DNA of 64,000 bases from an uncultured Synechococcaceae cyanobacterium (GTDB lineage: Bacteria > Cyanobacteriota > Cyanobacteriia > PCC-6307 > Cyanobiaceae): positions 62,001 through 126,000 of the forward strand of contig CACPJY010000001.1 of the NCBI GenBank assembly GCA_902634405.1. The letters are read 5' to 3'. Position 1 is the stretch's first letter. Each line of letters starts with the position of its first letter. The position numbers and the translations under genes were made by a program. Below are positions 1 to 9,610 of the stretch, in pieces. The notes beneath the pieces were generated by a model. It saw only the letters and a program-made list of their open reading frames with translations. It was not told where the DNA came from and made no database searches.

Positions 1-32
1 CACTTGGTAATTAAATCGAGATGGGACATTTG

Positions 33-49
33 AGTCGCAAAGAGCGACT
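33..49. repeat. Short hairpin in the rpmJ-rpsM spacer
   Basis: A perfect 6-bp inverted repeat (AGTCGC, 5-nt loop, GCGACT) lies in the 116-nt stretch left of rpmJ. In picocyanobacteria rpsM normally follows rpmJ on this strand, but no rpsM start (a protein beginning MARI) is visible, so it would lie beyond the left edge. There is no U-run after the stem on either strand, so a terminator is not supported. Nothing else was recognised in bases 1-116. Confidence 0.3.
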
Positions 50-116
50 TGAAAATGGAATTAGGAAGAGCTAAAAGCTTAGGACTTTCCTGCCATTGAT
101 AGATTGGCAGACAGGG

Positions 117-230
117 TCAACCCTGTCTCTGCTTGTGCTTAGGGATAGTGCAAATCACCATCACCCGGCCATGGCGGCGAATCACCCGGCACTTTTCACA
201 CATTTTTTTAACTGAAGCGCGCACCTTCAT
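117..230 (-). CDS. rpmJ: 50S ribosomal protein L36
   Basis: A 37-aa ORF, too short for the ORF track, reads [20 protein letters not shown] and ends PKHKQRQG. This is the zinc-ribbon form of L36, with Cys11, Cys14, Cys27 and His32 as the expected metal ligands. L36 is the smallest large-subunit protein and binds 23S rRNA. The ATG is at 230 and the TGA at 117-119. It follows adk by 47 nt on the same strand, the usual cyanobacterial order secY-adk-rpmJ-rpsM. The sequence is unmistakable. Confidence 0.97.
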   Translation of the reverse strand: MKVRASVKKMCEKCRVIRRHGRVMVICTIPKHKQRQG

Positions 231-277
231 TTGGTGATAACACTCCTTATTTGCAAACCCAAATCCTACAACATCAC

Positions 278-826
278 TTACTTCAAAGCTGCTTCAATCC
301 TAGTTGTAATTTCATCAATGCTGCCAATTGCCTGTATTTCAAGAACTAATCCTCGTTTTCTGTAGTATTCAATCAGCGGCTGAGTTTTCTGACGATAGAC
401 CTCAAGACGGTTCTTGATAACAGATTCCTCATCATCTGGCCTCCCTCTCATAAGCAATCTTTCTAATAAAACAGAATCATCTAACTCCAATAAAATCACT
501 CCTTCTATAACTTGATTTAATTTGTTTAGTAATGCTTCGAGGGATTCAGCCTGGTTAACGGTCCTAGGAAATCCATCTAAAATCCAGCCAGAGACACCGT
601 TTAATAGTTGATTTTCAACGATTCCCAAAACAATTTGATCACTAACTAATTCTCCCTTATTCATAAGGTCTGCAGCTGACTTACCTAAATCAGTTTCGGC
701 AGCAACCTCAGCCCTCAAAAGATCACCGGTAGACAAATGCTTTAAGTCGCAAGCAGTGCAGATCCTTTCAGCCTGTGTACCCTTACCAGCTCCTGGTGGT
801 CCAAGGAATAGAAGTCTTTGCTTCAT
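278..826 (-). CDS. adk: Adenylate kinase (short form)
   Basis: Adenylate kinase interconverts ATP + AMP and 2 ADP in the cytoplasm. The 182-aa protein opens with the P-loop GPPGAGKGT (residues 9-17). It also has the AMP-binding DGFPR motif (about residues 84-88) and a short LID region around [10 protein letters not shown] in place of the long zinc-finger LID of about 214-aa enzymes. The ATG start at 826 is 34 nt after secY, so it is cotranscribed at the distal end of the spc operon, as in many bacteria. Confidence 0.97.
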   Translation of the reverse strand: MKQRLLFLGPPGAGKGTQAERICTACDLKHLSTGDLLRAEVAAETDLGKSAADLMNKGELVSDQIVLGIVENQLLNGVSGWILDGFPRTVNQAESLEALLNKLNQVIEGVILLELDDSVLLERLLMRGRPDDEESVIKNRLEVYRQKTQPLIEYYRKRGLVLEIQAIGSIDEITTRIEAALK

Positions 827-860
827 AGAACTAAAGAACTTTTAGAAAGTTACTAATAAA

Positions 861-2180
861 TTACTCTCGTACAAGTCCTTCATATCGTTGAGAAATGACA
901 TAAGTCTGTACCTGCTTAGCAGTGTCAATTGCCACTCCTACAAGGATTAACAATGATGTGGCTCCTAAACCCTGAAATGTCTGGACGTTGGTAGCCCTCT
1001 CTACGGCAGCTGGGACAATTGCTACAGAGCCCAGGAATAGCCCGCCCAAAAGAGTTAAGCGATTTTGAACACCTGAAAGATAATCAGTTGTAGCCCGTCC
1101 AGGCCTAACACCTGGTATAGCGACTCCTCCCCTTTTCAGATTTGAAGCAATATCAATAGGGTTAACTGTTAGTGATGCGTAGAAATATGCAAAACCGAGA
1201 ATCAACGTGAAAAAGACAATCGCATATGGCCAAGGATTAGATGAGCCAGGATTAAGTGCACTAGCTGCTCTTATTAGCAATGGGTTTTTAGAAAAATTAG
1301 CAATCGTAATAGGAAGAAAGATTAATGCCGACGCAAAGATTATTGGCATCACTCCGCCAGCATTCAATTTTAAAGGCAAATAACTCTGTCGAGTTGGCAA
1401 CAAACCAGAAGAGCCGATCTGTCGTTTTGCGCTAACGATAGGTAAACGACGTGCACCCTCCTGAACAAAAATAATTCCAACAATAGTAACTAAAAAAACA
1501 AAGAGTAAAACAATAATTCCAACAACGTCGTTTCTATCTCCAGTTTGAGCCTTCTCAATAGTCGATCCAAGAGCCTTCGGCAAAGTAGCTACTATATTCA
1601 AAAAGATAACCAATGAAGCACCTTGTCCAATTCCTTTTTCAGTAATAATTTCACTTAACCACATTACAATCATCGATCCAGTTACTAGTCCTAAAGCTGT
1701 TTGACATACAAAAGCTGTTTCACTTAAACCTTCAACTGAATACTGACGAAGTATCAATGCAAAAATCACACTCTGTACAAGACCCCAGCCAAGAGCAACA
1801 TATCTAGTAATTTGTGCAATCTTTCTCCGTCCTGCTTCACCTTCATTCTTTTGCAAATCTTCTAGCTGAGGCAAAGAAGCTGTTAATAACTGAAGAATAA
1901 TTGAGGCATTAATAAAAGGAAGTATCCCAAGTGCAAAAACACCTAATGTAGAAATTCCTCCACCAGTAAAGATGTCCAAAAAACCAATAAGTTGTCCACC
2001 TTGTTGCAGAAATGACTGAAATGCTTCTCTATCAATCCCAGGAAGAGGTATATAAATTCCAAGTCGAATCAGAAGCAATAGTCCCAAAGTTGTAAGCACT
2101 CTACTTCGTAACTCAGGGTTACTAATTAATTGAGTTACAACCTCACCAGCACTTGGATTACGGCCTCTTCTTACGTACAT
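861..2180 (-). CDS. secY: Preprotein translocase subunit SecY
   Basis: SecY forms the protein-conducting channel of the Sec translocon, and in cyanobacteria serves both plasma and thylakoid membranes. The 439-aa protein has about ten hydrophobic segments, the plug/TM2 region (FLDIFTGGGISTLGVFALGI), the cytoplasmic-loop signature PGVRPGRAT and a C-terminal RYEGLVRE tail. Length is normal for the family. Its ATG overlaps the rplO stop codon by one base (TAATG), indicating translational coupling inside the spc operon. Confidence 0.98.
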   Translation of the reverse strand: MYVRRGRNPSAGEVVTQLISNPELRSRVLTTLGLLLLIRLGIYIPLPGIDREAFQSFLQQGGQLIGFLDIFTGGGISTLGVFALGILPFINASIILQLLTASLPQLEDLQKNEGEAGRRKIAQITRYVALGWGLVQSVIFALILRQYSVEGLSETAFVCQTALGLVTGSMIVMWLSEIITEKGIGQGASLVIFLNIVATLPKALGSTIEKAQTGDRNDVVGIIVLLFVFLVTIVGIIFVQEGARRLPIVSAKRQIGSSGLLPTRQSYLPLKLNAGGVMPIIFASALIFLPITIANFSKNPLLIRAASALNPGSSNPWPYAIVFFTLILGFAYFYASLTVNPIDIASNLKRGGVAIPGVRPGRATTDYLSGVQNRLTLLGGLFLGSVAIVPAAVERATNVQTFQGLGATSLLILVGVAIDTAKQVQTYVISQRYEGLVRE

Positions 2181-2635
2181 TATTTATCAAGTATTTCACA
2201 TTTACCGCCAGCTGCTTCAATCTTAGTTCGAGCAGAAGAAGTAAAAGCAGAAGCCTGAATAGTCAACTTAATCTTCAAATTGCCATTACCCAAAATCTTT
2301 AAAGGATGCTTTGGGCTGGTAATCAAACCTTCTTTGACTAAAGAGTCCAAATTCACAACTGAATCTGCTTTGAGTTCATTTAATGCAGAAACATTGATAA
2401 CAGTAAAAAGCTTTGAATTAACAGTTGTGAAGTGCTTTAGTTTAGGGACACGTCTATAGAGAGGCATTTGCCCACCTTCAAAGCCTGGTCGAGTGGGTCG
2501 TCCTGATCGGGATTTTTGGCCCCTCATACCAAATCCACAACTAGCTCCTTGCCCAGCAGCTATACCACGGCCTTTGCGTAGCTTGCGGCGTCTGGCACCA
2601 GAGTTAGCCTTTAATGAGTCAAGTCGAAATGTCAT
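2180..2635 (-). CDS. rplO: 50S ribosomal protein L15
   Basis: L15 is a late-assembling 23S rRNA-binding protein. The 151-aa sequence has the glycine- and arginine-rich N-terminal extension ([20 protein letters not shown]) followed by [15 protein letters not shown], both diagnostic, then a globular C-terminal half. It lies 13 nt after rpsE and its stop codon overlaps the secY start. No rpmD (L30) gene separates it from rpsE, which is usual in cyanobacteria. Confidence 0.97.
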   Translation of the reverse strand: MTFRLDSLKANSGARRRKLRKGRGIAAGQGASCGFGMRGQKSRSGRPTRPGFEGGQMPLYRRVPKLKHFTTVNSKLFTVINVSALNELKADSVVNLDSLVKEGLITSPKHPLKILGNGNLKIKLTIQASAFTSSARTKIEAAGGKCEILDK

Positions 2636-2648
2636 GAGAAAAATAAAA

Positions 2649-3281
2649 TCAAGAATAAATCTGTTCTAGAGGGATACCTCTTTCCCTGGCTGTTGCCTTA
2701 TGAGTCCGCAGTCCTGCCAAGGCAACCATTGCAGCTCTAGCATTATTAAGGGGGGTTTTGCTCCCTAACCTCTTAGCTAAAACATTTTTAATCCCAGCAA
2801 GCTCTAGAACCGTCCTAATAGAACCACCGGCAATAACCCCAGTTCCTGGAGCAGCAGGACGGATAAGAACACTCGCCGCACCATCTCTACCATTAGAAAG
2901 AGTTGGAATAGAACTATGTCTTGTTAGAGGAACTCTAACTAAATGCTTTTTACCATCTGCAACTCCCTTACGAACAGCACCGATGACATCACTAGCTTTG
3001 CCAACCCCAACTCCTACTTGACCTCTCTCATTACCAACAACCACAATCGCACGAAAACTCATCTTCTTACCGCCTTTAACAGTCTTAGAAACTCTTCGAA
3101 TCTGAACCACTCTTTCTTGCCATTCTGAATCACGCTCTTGCGAGCGTCGATCTCCTCTTCTTCCGCCACGACGCTCGCGGTCTCCCTTCCCACTTCGTTG
3201 CTGTTGCTCTTTACCTTCAGCTGCAGCAGGTACACCAGCCTTGGAATTGTTTTCTTGAGAGTTAGTTTGAGATTGGGTCAT
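2649..3281 (-). CDS. rpsE: 30S ribosomal protein S5
   Basis: S5 acts in translational fidelity and 30S assembly. The chosen ATG (MTQSQTNSQ) gives 210 aa; the track's longer ORF would overlap the end of rplR by 30 nt. Residues 1-55 are a low-complexity Gln/Arg/Gly-rich extension typical of picocyanobacteria. The conserved core follows: [21 protein letters not shown], then VGVGKASDV and the GTGVIAGG motif. It is 13 nt downstream of rplR in the same operon. Confidence 0.96.
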   Translation of the reverse strand: MTQSQTNSQENNSKAGVPAAAEGKEQQQRSGKGDRERRGGRRGDRRSQERDSEWQERVVQIRRVSKTVKGGKKMSFRAIVVVGNERGQVGVGVGKASDVIGAVRKGVADGKKHLVRVPLTRHSSIPTLSNGRDGAASVLIRPAAPGTGVIAGGSIRTVLELAGIKNVLAKRLGSKTPLNNARAAMVALAGLRTHKATARERGIPLEQIYS

Positions 3282-3294
3282 TTGGAAACAAGAT

Positions 3295-3666
3295 TCAGAA
3301 TTTAAGGCCAGCTTCACGAGCAGCATCAGCTAAGGCTTGAACACGGCCGTGATAGAGGTTTCCGCCTCTGTCAAAAACGACCTGTTTTATTCCTTTAGCA
3401 AGAGCTCGCTTAGCAACTAATGCCCCAACTGCTGTAGATGCATCACAACTACTACCTTGAGACTTAAGACTTGAGCGGAGATCTTTGTCAAGTGTTGATG
3501 CAGCACAAAGAGTGTTCTGCGCTTCATCATCAATAACTTGAGCATAAATATGATTATTAGAGCGAAATACAGCAAGTCTAGGTCTGCCAACTGTGCCACT
3601 AATATTCTTTCTTAAGCGTTTATGACGCTTTTGAGTCTGCTGTTTTCGAGATAAAGAGGAGGACAT
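3295..3666 (-). CDS. rplR: 50S ribosomal protein L18
   Basis: L18 binds 5S rRNA and attaches it to the large subunit. The start is set at [19 protein letters not shown] (123 aa). The track's longer version would run back over the end of rplF with a hydrophobic leader that does not belong to the family. Diagnostic segments are [20 protein letters not shown] and the C-terminal [24 protein letters not shown]. Spacing is 34 nt from rplF and 13 nt to rpsE. Confidence 0.96.
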   Translation of the reverse strand: MSSSLSRKQQTQKRHKRLRKNISGTVGRPRLAVFRSNNHIYAQVIDDEAQNTLCAASTLDKDLRSSLKSQGSSCDASTAVGALVAKRALAKGIKQVVFDRGGNLYHGRVQALADAAREAGLKF

Positions 3667-3700
3667 GATTAAGAAGCAATTAAAAAAGATAAGAAAGAAA

Positions 3701-4240
3701 CTATTTCTTGCCAGATTTACCGGCTTTTCTAAGAATTCGTTCCCCTTCATACTTGATGCCTTTGCCCTTATAAGGCTCAGGAGGTCGAATAGCTCTGATT
3801 TTGGCAGCCTCGTTTCCTACAAGCTCTTTATCTGGTCCGGAAACGGTGACGTTCGTATTGTTCTCCACCGTAAAGCTAATGCCTGCTGGGGGAACAACTT
3901 CAACTGGATGACTATATCCAGCACTCACAACTAAGTTTTTTCCCCTTATCTGAGCCCTTGAACCAACACCAACAATTTCCAGCTTCCTAGAGAAACCTTT
4001 ACTTACTCCTTCAATCATATTTGCTACTAGAGAACGGCAAAGGCCATGCCTCTCTCTCGACTTACGCTTTTGACTAGATGGTGAAACCACAATGGTGTTT
4101 TCAACTTGGCTAATGCTGACACCTTCAGGAAGAGTGCGGCTCAGTTCACCCTTTGGTCCTTTTACAGTGACTGAGAGACCATCTAGTTTGATGGCTACTT
4201 TCTCAGGGATCGAAATAGGGCTTTTACCAATACGAGACAT
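3701..4240 (-). CDS. rplF: 50S ribosomal protein L6
   Basis: L6 binds 23S rRNA near the elongation-factor site. The 179-aa protein begins [15 protein letters not shown] and carries the two repeated L6 domains. Near the C-terminus is the family signature [14 protein letters not shown] with the basic tail RKAGKSGKK. The ATG is 15 nt after rpsH, and length and motifs are fully normal. Confidence 0.97.
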   Translation of the reverse strand: MSRIGKSPISIPEKVAIKLDGLSVTVKGPKGELSRTLPEGVSISQVENTIVVSPSSQKRKSRERHGLCRSLVANMIEGVSKGFSRKLEIVGVGSRAQIRGKNLVVSAGYSHPVEVVPPAGISFTVENNTNVTVSGPDKELVGNEAAKIRAIRPPEPYKGKGIKYEGERILRKAGKSGKK

Positions 4241-4255
4241 GATTCAGGCTCCAGA

Positions 4256-4657
4256 TCAATACACGTAGCAGAGAACTTCTCCGCCAACGCCTTGTTTACG
4301 TGCATCGCGATCACTCATAACTCCTTTCGAAGTCGAAATGATCGCCACTCCAAGACCTCCTAAAACTTTCGGCAGGCCTCTTGTATTTTTATAAATCCTT
4401 AGCCCTGGTTTACTTACTCGCTGCATAGAGCGAATAGTGGGAGCGCGATGCTTGCCGCTGTACTTCAATTGAAGGACGAGGTTAGTCCTTACACCTTCAC
4501 CTTCTTCACTAATATCGGCAATAAAACCCTCCTGTTGCAAAACCTTGGCAATACTGCGGGACATCCTTGAAGCAGGAATGCGTGTTGACTGATGTCGTTT
4601 CTCACTCGCATTTCGAATGCGGGTGAGCATGTCTGAAATTGGGTCGTGATTAGCCAT
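4256..4657 (-). CDS. rpsH: 30S ribosomal protein S8
   Basis: S8 binds the central domain of 16S rRNA and is the classical translational repressor of the spc operon in E. coli. Whether it regulates this operon is not visible here. The 133-aa sequence begins [17 protein letters not shown] and ends with the signature [26 protein letters not shown], the rRNA-binding C-terminal domain. It sits between rplE and rplF with 15-nt gaps. Confidence 0.97.
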   Translation of the reverse strand: MANHDPISDMLTRIRNASEKRHQSTRIPASRMSRSIAKVLQQEGFIADISEEGEGVRTNLVLQLKYSGKHRAPTIRSMQRVSKPGLRIYKNTRGLPKVLGGLGVAIISTSKGVMSDRDARKQGVGGEVLCYVY

Positions 4658-4672
4658 AATCTCAAAAAATAC

Positions 4673-5212
4673 TCAATTACTACGGAAAGGCATTCCCATT
4701 TCCTTCAAGAGGGCAAGGCCCTCTTGATCGGTTCGGGCAGTGGTAACTATGGTTATATCCATACCTCTAATTGCATCGATTTTGTCAAAGGAAATTTCTG
4801 GAAAGATAAGCTGCTCTTTAACTCCAAGAGTGTAATTACCTCTACCATCAAAGCTCTTAGGACTAACTCCTCGAAAATCCCTAATCCTTGGTAAAGCAAG
4901 ATTAATTAATCGTTCTAAAAAGGCATACATCCTCTCCCCTCTTAGGGTTACAGCACATCCAATAGGCATCCCTTGTCTGATTTTAAATCCTGCTATTGCC
5001 TTCTTCGCTCTTGTAACCAAAACCTTTTGACCAGTAATTGTGGCAAGCTCACTAATAGAAGCTTCCAATGACTTGGAATTGGTAGCTGCTTCGCCAAGTC
5101 CCCTATTAACAGTGACCTTTGTCACTTTAGGAACTTGGTGAATATTGGAGAGATTTAATTCTTTCAGCAATTTCGGCTGAATTGTCTCTCGATAGCGCTT
5201 TTTGAGTGACAT
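4673..5212 (-). CDS. rplE: 50S ribosomal protein L5
   Basis: L5 binds 5S rRNA and contacts the P-site tRNA. The 179-aa protein contains [13 protein letters not shown], the segment [19 protein letters not shown], and the conserved [17 protein letters not shown] loop. It is preceded by an 85-nt gap, by far the widest in the cluster. That gap follows a strong terminator-like hairpin at the end of rplX, so rplE may head a separately controlled segment. A second, weaker hairpin (CTTCTG/CAGAAG, 5230-5249) lies just upstream of its ATG. Confidence 0.97.
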   Translation of the reverse strand: MSLKKRYRETIQPKLLKELNLSNIHQVPKVTKVTVNRGLGEAATNSKSLEASISELATITGQKVLVTRAKKAIAGFKIRQGMPIGCAVTLRGERMYAFLERLINLALPRIRDFRGVSPKSFDGRGNYTLGVKEQLIFPEISFDKIDAIRGMDITIVTTARTDQEGLALLKEMGMPFRSN

Positions 5213-5280
5213 GAGTGGAAGGGAATTTGCTTCTGGTCTTTGTCAGAAGGGATGAAAATAATTAAAGGAGATTGAACAAT

Positions 5281-5319
5281 TAATAAAAACTGGCGTATTA
5301 ATCAATTAATTCGCCAGTT
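5281..5319 (-). terminator. Terminator-like hairpin overlapping the rplX stop
   Basis: On the coding (minus) strand AACTGGCGAATTAAT is followed after only two bases by ATTAATACGCCAGTT. That is a 15-bp stem with one mismatch, followed directly by TTTATTA, which gives five consecutive U residues at the stem end. The rplX stop codon lies inside the structure. This is a textbook intrinsic terminator shape in the middle of the ribosomal operon, between rplX and rplE. It could terminate fully, attenuate, or mark a processing site. Confidence 0.65.
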
Positions 5320-5654
5320 CGTTTAAGTCTTCGCTTTTTAGTGCCATCTTTCTGAACCACTAACTCAACTCGACTAGGAACCTTCTTCTCTTTTGAATAA
5401 ATCATCACGTTTGAAGCATGTACTGATGCTTCTTCAGTAACAATTCTGCCTGTTTCCCCCTCCTGAGTTGGCTTGACATGTCGCGTGCGAAGGTTAATCC
5501 CCTCAACAACCACACGATTCTCTATTGGCAACGTTCGAATTACTTCGCCGGTTTTCCCCTTATCTTTACCAGTAATAATTTGAACAGTATCTCCTTTCCT
5601 GATGCGCATCTTTATGCGATTGGTCAATTTCTGTTTTTTAATTGCTGCTGACAT
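5298..5654 (-). CDS. rplX: 50S ribosomal protein L24
   Basis: L24 is an assembly-initiator protein of the large subunit. The KOW motif [21 protein letters not shown] begins near residue 17, preceded by a short basic extension. The C-terminal part has [19 protein letters not shown], typical of the family. The protein is 118 aa from an ATG at 5654 that directly abuts the rplN stop; the internal Met at residue 17 is a less likely alternative start. Its last codons form one arm of the terminator-like hairpin. Confidence 0.96.
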   Translation of the reverse strand: MSAAIKKQKLTNRIKMRIRKGDTVQIITGKDKGKTGEVIRTLPIENRVVVEGINLRTRHVKPTQEGETGRIVTEEASVHASNVMIYSKEKKVPSRVELVVQKDGTKKRRLKRTGELID

Positions 5655-6020
5655 TTAAATAACCTCCGGAGCTAATGAAACAATCTTGGTGAAATTCCTT
5701 TCTCGAAGCTCACGCGCAACTGGGCCAAAAACCCTTGTTCCCCTAGGGTTTTTATCATCATTTATCAGAACAGCCGCATTGTCATCAAAACGAATGGAGT
5801 TGCCAGTAGGTCTTCTCATGGTTGCTTTGGTACGAACCACTACTGCCTTAACAACATCTGATTTTTTTACCCCCATATTTGGCATTGCATCCTTCACAGC
5901 GGCAACAATTACATCGCCAACATGTGCATACCTTCGATTAGAACCAAGTACACGAATACATTGAATTCGCTTAGCACCACTATTGTCAGCGACGGTAAGA
6001 AAACTTTCTTGTTGAATCAT
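5655..6020 (-). CDS. rplN: 50S ribosomal protein L14
   Basis: L14 binds 23S rRNA and forms an intersubunit bridge. The 121-aa sequence begins [21 protein letters not shown] and contains [13 protein letters not shown] and the C-terminal [27 protein letters not shown], all canonical. Its ATG overlaps the rpsQ stop by four bases (ATGA) and its stop directly abuts the rplX start, so translation of all three is probably coupled. Confidence 0.97.
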   Translation of the reverse strand: MIQQESFLTVADNSGAKRIQCIRVLGSNRRYAHVGDVIVAAVKDAMPNMGVKKSDVVKAVVVRTKATMRRPTGNSIRFDDNAAVLINDDKNPRGTRVFGPVARELRERNFTKIVSLAPEVI

Positions 6021-6283
6021 TGTGAGACCTCCTTGGCTTTGATGTGGTGACTAAGAACTTCGACCACAGCCCATCGTTTTGACCTACTAAGCGGTCTTGT
6101 CTCAGTTATGCGAACTCGATCACCTTTTGAACAGGCATTGTCCTCATCATGAGCTTTATATCGAGTGGTTCGGCTTACAATTTTTTGATAGATGGAGTGT
6201 GGGAAGCGGTTTTCAACAGCAACAACAACTGTTTTATCCATCTTGTCGCTTACGACAGTACCGATTCTTTCCTTTAAGGCCAT
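6017..6283 (-). CDS. rpsQ: 30S ribosomal protein S17
   Basis: S17 binds 16S rRNA helix 11. The 88-aa protein begins [21 protein letters not shown] and has the OB-fold signature [19 protein letters not shown]. It is preceded by rpmC with a 19-nt gap and overlaps rplN by 4 nt. Confidence 0.97.
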   Translation of the reverse strand: MALKERIGTVVSDKMDKTVVVAVENRFPHSIYQKIVSRTTRYKAHDEDNACSKGDRVRITETRPLSRSKRWAVVEVLSHHIKAKEVSQ

Positions 6284-6302
6284 TGGTTCTAAGGGTAGGG
6301 AA

Positions 6303-6515
6303 TCAAGAGGTGGCTATGGAGCGACTTCGCTCCTTCTGAACCGTTAAAAGTTGAGCAAGTTTGATACGTGCCTCTTTAAAACGGTGAGTGTTATTCAACT
6401 GCCTAGTGGCTTGCTGAAAACGCAGATCAAACAATTCACGACGTAGGTCACTGATCTGTTGATCAATCTCATTGTCTGCAAGCTTGCGGACGTCGGCAGG
6501 GTTTGGTCGGGCCAT
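6303..6515 (-). CDS. rpmC: 50S ribosomal protein L29
   Basis: L29 lies near the polypeptide exit tunnel. This is a 70-aa, mostly helical protein with the family segment [23 protein letters not shown] and a basic C-terminal tail. The gene lies 2 nt after rplP, the standard order rplP-rpmC-rpsQ. Confidence 0.96.
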   Translation of the reverse strand: MARPNPADVRKLADNEIDQQISDLRRELFDLRFQQATRQLNNTHRFKEARIKLAQLLTVQKERSRSIATS

Positions 6516-6517
6516 AA

Positions 6518-6991
6518 TCAGGACTCCACTTGGGCTGAGGAAAGGCTGGAGGGGGTAGCAGTACCAATTTGTTCCTGGTCTTCCAAAGCCAGAAACTTAG
6601 TCTTAACAGGAAGCTTGTATTGCGCTAATCGCATGGCTTCCCGAGCAATGGATTCGGTGATCTCCTCACCACCCATCTCAAAGAGGATTCGACCTGGTTT
6701 GATAACAGCAACCCAAAATTCAGGATTACCCTTACCGGAACCCATGCGTGTTTCAGCAGGGCGCATTGTGACTGGCTTGTCAGGAAAAATCCTTATCCAG
6801 ATCTTGCCTCCACGTTTTACATATCGGGTCATGGCCCTACGACTGGCCTCGATCTGGCGAGAAGTAATCCAGCCGCATTCCTGAGCTTGTAAAGCGAACT
6901 CACCAAAGGCAATTGTGTTGCCTCTAGTAGCTACACCGCGCATGCGGCCTCTTTGTTGCTTCCGGAATTTGACTCGTTTTGGACTAAGCAT
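6518..6991 (-). CDS. rplP: 50S ribosomal protein L16
   Basis: L16 organises the A-site region of the peptidyl transferase centre. The 157-aa protein begins [19 protein letters not shown], with the conserved [20 protein letters not shown] and [17 protein letters not shown]. The C-terminus extends about 15 residues beyond the usual bacterial length as a Ser/Thr-rich tail. It lies 16 nt after rpsC. Confidence 0.97.
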   Translation of the reverse strand: MLSPKRVKFRKQQRGRMRGVATRGNTIAFGEFALQAQECGWITSRQIEASRRAMTRYVKRGGKIWIRIFPDKPVTMRPAETRMGSGKGNPEFWVAVIKPGRILFEMGGEEITESIAREAMRLAQYKLPVKTKFLALEDQEQIGTATPSSLSSAQVES

Positions 6992-7007
6992 GATTCAGAT
7001 CTCCTTA

Positions 7008-7736
7008 TCAACCCTCGTTGGAACGGTCTTCAAATTGTTGGGGGCGGCGATTCCCCCTGCGTCGAGGACTTGCCCCAACTGGGACTTGCTGGTCTTCATT
7101 TGACAAGACCTCACCTTTGAATACCCAGACTTTAATTCCCAAGACTCCATAGGTAGTAGTAGCGACTTTGGTGGCATAATCGATCTCAGCACGAAGTGTA
7201 TGAAGAGGTACGCGGCCTTCTCTCGTCCATTCTGTGCGAGCAATCTCAGCTCCATTTAGACGACCACCAACCTGAATTTTCAGACCCAGAACTCCCGCTC
7301 GCTGAGCACGCTGAACAGCCATTCGAATCGTGCGTCGAAAGGCAACGCGCTTTTCTAACTGCTGAGCAATGTATTCAGCCAATAAATAGGCATCGGCATC
7401 AACCCTTTCAACTTCAACAACATTTATCCGAACTTGCCTATTTTTATCGCGAATGGTTTTCTGAATACCTGAACGAAGTTCCTCAATACCACTACCTTGA
7501 CGTCCAACCAAAACACCTGGACGAGCAGTTTTGAGCTCTACTTCTAGTTGGTCTGCTTTACGAGCAATCAAAACATCACTAATACCTGCAGCTCCATATT
7601 TCTTATGAATAAAGCTACGGATCCTATCGTCCTCTTGAAGAAGAAGTGGATAAGTTTTACTTGGTGCATACCAACGAGAACGGTGTTCCTGGGTGATTCC
7701 CAGCCTTAAACCAGTTGGATGAATTTTGTGTCCCAT
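7008..7736 (-). CDS. rpsC: 30S ribosomal protein S3
   Basis: S3 lines the mRNA entry channel. The true ATG is at [13 protein letters not shown], giving 242 aa. The track's longer ORF reads back into rplV with a non-homologous leader. The KH type-2 domain is visible around [14 protein letters not shown], followed by the C-terminal domain with [25 protein letters not shown]. The tail beyond about residue 215 is Arg/Gln/Gly-rich. The rplV stop is 19 nt upstream. Confidence 0.97.
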   Translation of the reverse strand: MGHKIHPTGLRLGITQEHRSRWYAPSKTYPLLLQEDDRIRSFIHKKYGAAGISDVLIARKADQLEVELKTARPGVLVGRQGSGIEELRSGIQKTIRDKNRQVRINVVEVERVDADAYLLAEYIAQQLEKRVAFRRTIRMAVQRAQRAGVLGLKIQVGGRLNGAEIARTEWTREGRVPLHTLRAEIDYATKVATTTYGVLGIKVWVFKGEVLSNEDQQVPVGASPRRRGNRRPQQFEDRSNEG

Positions 7737-7755
7737 CAGTCTGAGTCGTAGAGGT

Positions 7756-8118
7756 TCAAGATTCGGTCTGGGCCATAACAGCAATGCTGATATGGCAGGT
7801 TTGCTTTTTAATCGCATAAGCCCGGCCTTGGGCACGAGGCCTAAAGCGTTTCATTGAAGGGCCCATATCAGCGCTGGCTTGAGAAATGACCAAGGAAGCA
7901 GGGTCTAATCCAAGATTATGCTCAGCATTAGCTACAGCTGACCTTAAAACCTTTGTAATAGGGCCAGTAGAGCGATAAGGCATGAACTCAAGCATGATTA
8001 GAGCATCGCGATATGTGCGACCGCGAATTTGGTCAAGTACACGACGTACTTTCGAAGCTGAGCCTCTCAAAAAACGTCCATGAGCCTTTGCAATTGGCAA
8101 TGATGTTGAAGTTGTCAT
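7756..8118 (-). CDS. rplV: 50S ribosomal protein L22
   Basis: L22 lines the nascent-chain exit tunnel with its long beta hairpin. The start at [19 protein letters not shown] gives 120 aa and leaves a 4-nt gap after rpsS; the longer track ORF would overlap rpsS. Family segments [21 protein letters not shown] and the hairpin region [19 protein letters not shown] are present. Confidence 0.96.
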   Translation of the reverse strand: MTTSTSLPIAKAHGRFLRGSASKVRRVLDQIRGRTYRDALIMLEFMPYRSTGPITKVLRSAVANAEHNLGLDPASLVISQASADMGPSMKRFRPRAQGRAYAIKKQTCHISIAVMAQTES

Positions 8119-8122
8119 TAAC

Positions 8123-8398
8123 TCAACGGCCTCCTTTTTTGTCTTTGATGTGACCTTTGAAGGTTCTTGTAGGAGCAAACTCTCCTAATTTGTGACCAAC
8201 CATTTGTTCAGTAATAAAAACAGGGATATGAGTCCTGCCGTTATGAACAGCAATGGTATGACCGATCATCATTGGAAGAATCGTGGAAGCTCTAGACCAA
8301 GTTTTGATAACAGACTTGTCATCATCTGCATTTTGCTTTTCAACCTTTTTTAGAAGGCTGTCAGCAATAAAAGGCCCTTTTTTTAGAGAACGTCCCAT
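8123..8398 (-). CDS. rpsS: 30S ribosomal protein S19
   Basis: S19 sits in the head of the small subunit near the decoding site. The 91-aa protein begins [20 protein letters not shown] and contains the signature [29 protein letters not shown]. It is 35 nt after rplB and 4 nt before rplV. Confidence 0.98.
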   Translation of the reverse strand: MGRSLKKGPFIADSLLKKVEKQNADDDKSVIKTWSRASTILPMMIGHTIAVHNGRTHIPVFITEQMVGHKLGEFAPTRTFKGHIKDKKGGR

Positions 8399-8433
8399 GG
8401 TGAATTAAGAAGAAATTAAAAGGAAAATTTTCA

Positions 8434-9297
8434 TCATGAATCGCGTCCTCCTCGACTGCGCTTGGAAACACGACGTCGTTTACGAAGCACCAACTTATTG
8501 CTTGGTTTGTTCCTTTTGCGAGTTTTAAGCCCTAAAGCAGGCTTACCCCAGGGGGTAACGGGACCAGAACGTCCTATTGGTGCTCTACCCTCGCCACCAC
8601 CATGAGGGTGATCGCAAGGGTTCATAACACTTCCGCGTACTTGTGGGCGACGACCTAACCATCTACGTCGTCCTGCTTTCCCTAGGCTGGTATTGCGGAC
8701 CTCTGAATTACCCACCTCGCCAAGTGTCGCGTAACACTCACGACGGACGAGGCGCACTTCAGTAGAAGGCAACTTCAAAGCAACATAGTCCCCTTCCTTA
8801 GCCATAACCTGAGCACTAGCTCCTGCAGTACGAGCCAATTGGCCACCTCGACCTGCATATAACTCAACGTTATGAACGTTCGACCCCAAAGGAATAGAAG
8901 AGAGGGGCAAAGCATTGCCTGGTTCCAATGGAGAGTCTGGCCCTGACCAAATCTCCTGACCTATTGATACACCTGCTGGGGCAAGGATGTACCTTTTTTC
9001 GCCATCGGAATAAAAAAGAAGCGCTAATCGAGCATTGCGATGAGGGTCATAGTGGATTGCTGCAACTTTTGCGGAAACACCATGCTTATTCCGACGAAAA
9101 TCAACAACTCTATAAAGACGCTTATGTCCTCCTCCACGGTGTCGACAGGTTATAACCCCCCTGTTATTACGACCCTTTCGGCGATGTTTAGCGACCAAAA
9201 GGGAACGTTCTGGCTTGCCACCAGTAATCTCACTGAAATCAGTGACCACCCTGGTTCGGGTTCCTGGAGTGTATGGACGGAAAGTTCGAATTGCCAT
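8434..9297 (-). CDS. rplB: 50S ribosomal protein L2
   Basis: L2 is required for subunit association and peptidyl transferase activity. The start at [14 protein letters not shown] gives the normal 287 aa; the track adds 17 residues that overlap rplW. Diagnostic elements are [19 protein letters not shown] near the N-terminus and the C-terminal [21 protein letters not shown], which includes the functional histidine. It follows rplW by 10 nt. Confidence 0.98.
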   Translation of the reverse strand: MAIRTFRPYTPGTRTRVVTDFSEITGGKPERSLLVAKHRRKGRNNRGVITCRHRGGGHKRLYRVVDFRRNKHGVSAKVAAIHYDPHRNARLALLFYSDGEKRYILAPAGVSIGQEIWSGPDSPLEPGNALPLSSIPLGSNVHNVELYAGRGGQLARTAGASAQVMAKEGDYVALKLPSTEVRLVRRECYATLGEVGNSEVRNTSLGKAGRRRWLGRRPQVRGSVMNPCDHPHGGGEGRAPIGRSGPVTPWGKPALGLKTRKRNKPSNKLVLRKRRRVSKRSRGGRDS

Positions 9298-9307
9298 GAT
9301 AATACCC

Positions 9308-9610
9308 TCAGGACTCAGGGAAAAGTTGAATTGAATTGCCCTCGGCAAGCCTTACCACAGCTTTCTTAACCTGAGAACGTTTTCCAGCAAAACGTCCGAT
9401 TCGCCGTGAACGTCTAGGTGGATTCATGGTACTGATGCCAACTACGCGGACATCGAAAAGCTTTTCAATAGCAGCTTTGATATCAGGCTTGGCAGCCCTG
9501 TGGTCAACTTCAAAGGTGTACTGATTTAGCTCCAATGCACTGGTAGCTTTTTCTGTAATCAAAGGACGACGAATGACATCCTCTAATCGATTCGTAAAAC
9601 GTTTAGTCAT
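9308..9610 (-). CDS. rplW: 50S ribosomal protein L23
   Basis: L23 forms the docking site for trigger factor and SRP at the tunnel exit. The start at [21 protein letters not shown] gives 100 aa and an 8-nt overlap with rplD, typical of coupled S10-operon genes. The track's longer ORF extends 42 nt further into rplD. The core contains [19 protein letters not shown] and the [12 protein letters not shown] loop. Confidence 0.96.
   Translation of the reverse strand: MTKRFTNRLEDVIRRPLITEKATSALELNQYTFEVDHRAAKPDIKAAIEKLFDVRVVGISTMNPPRRSRRIGRFAGKRSQVKKAVVRLAEGNSIQLFPES

Noticed and set aside
6459-6884. 141-aa plus-strand ORF over rplP
   Set aside because: Lies antisense to rplP and rpmC, both unambiguous; no family resemblance. 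Shadow ORF.
7196-7534. 112-aa plus-strand ORF over rpsC
   Set aside because: Antisense to the S3 coding region; no recognisable domain.
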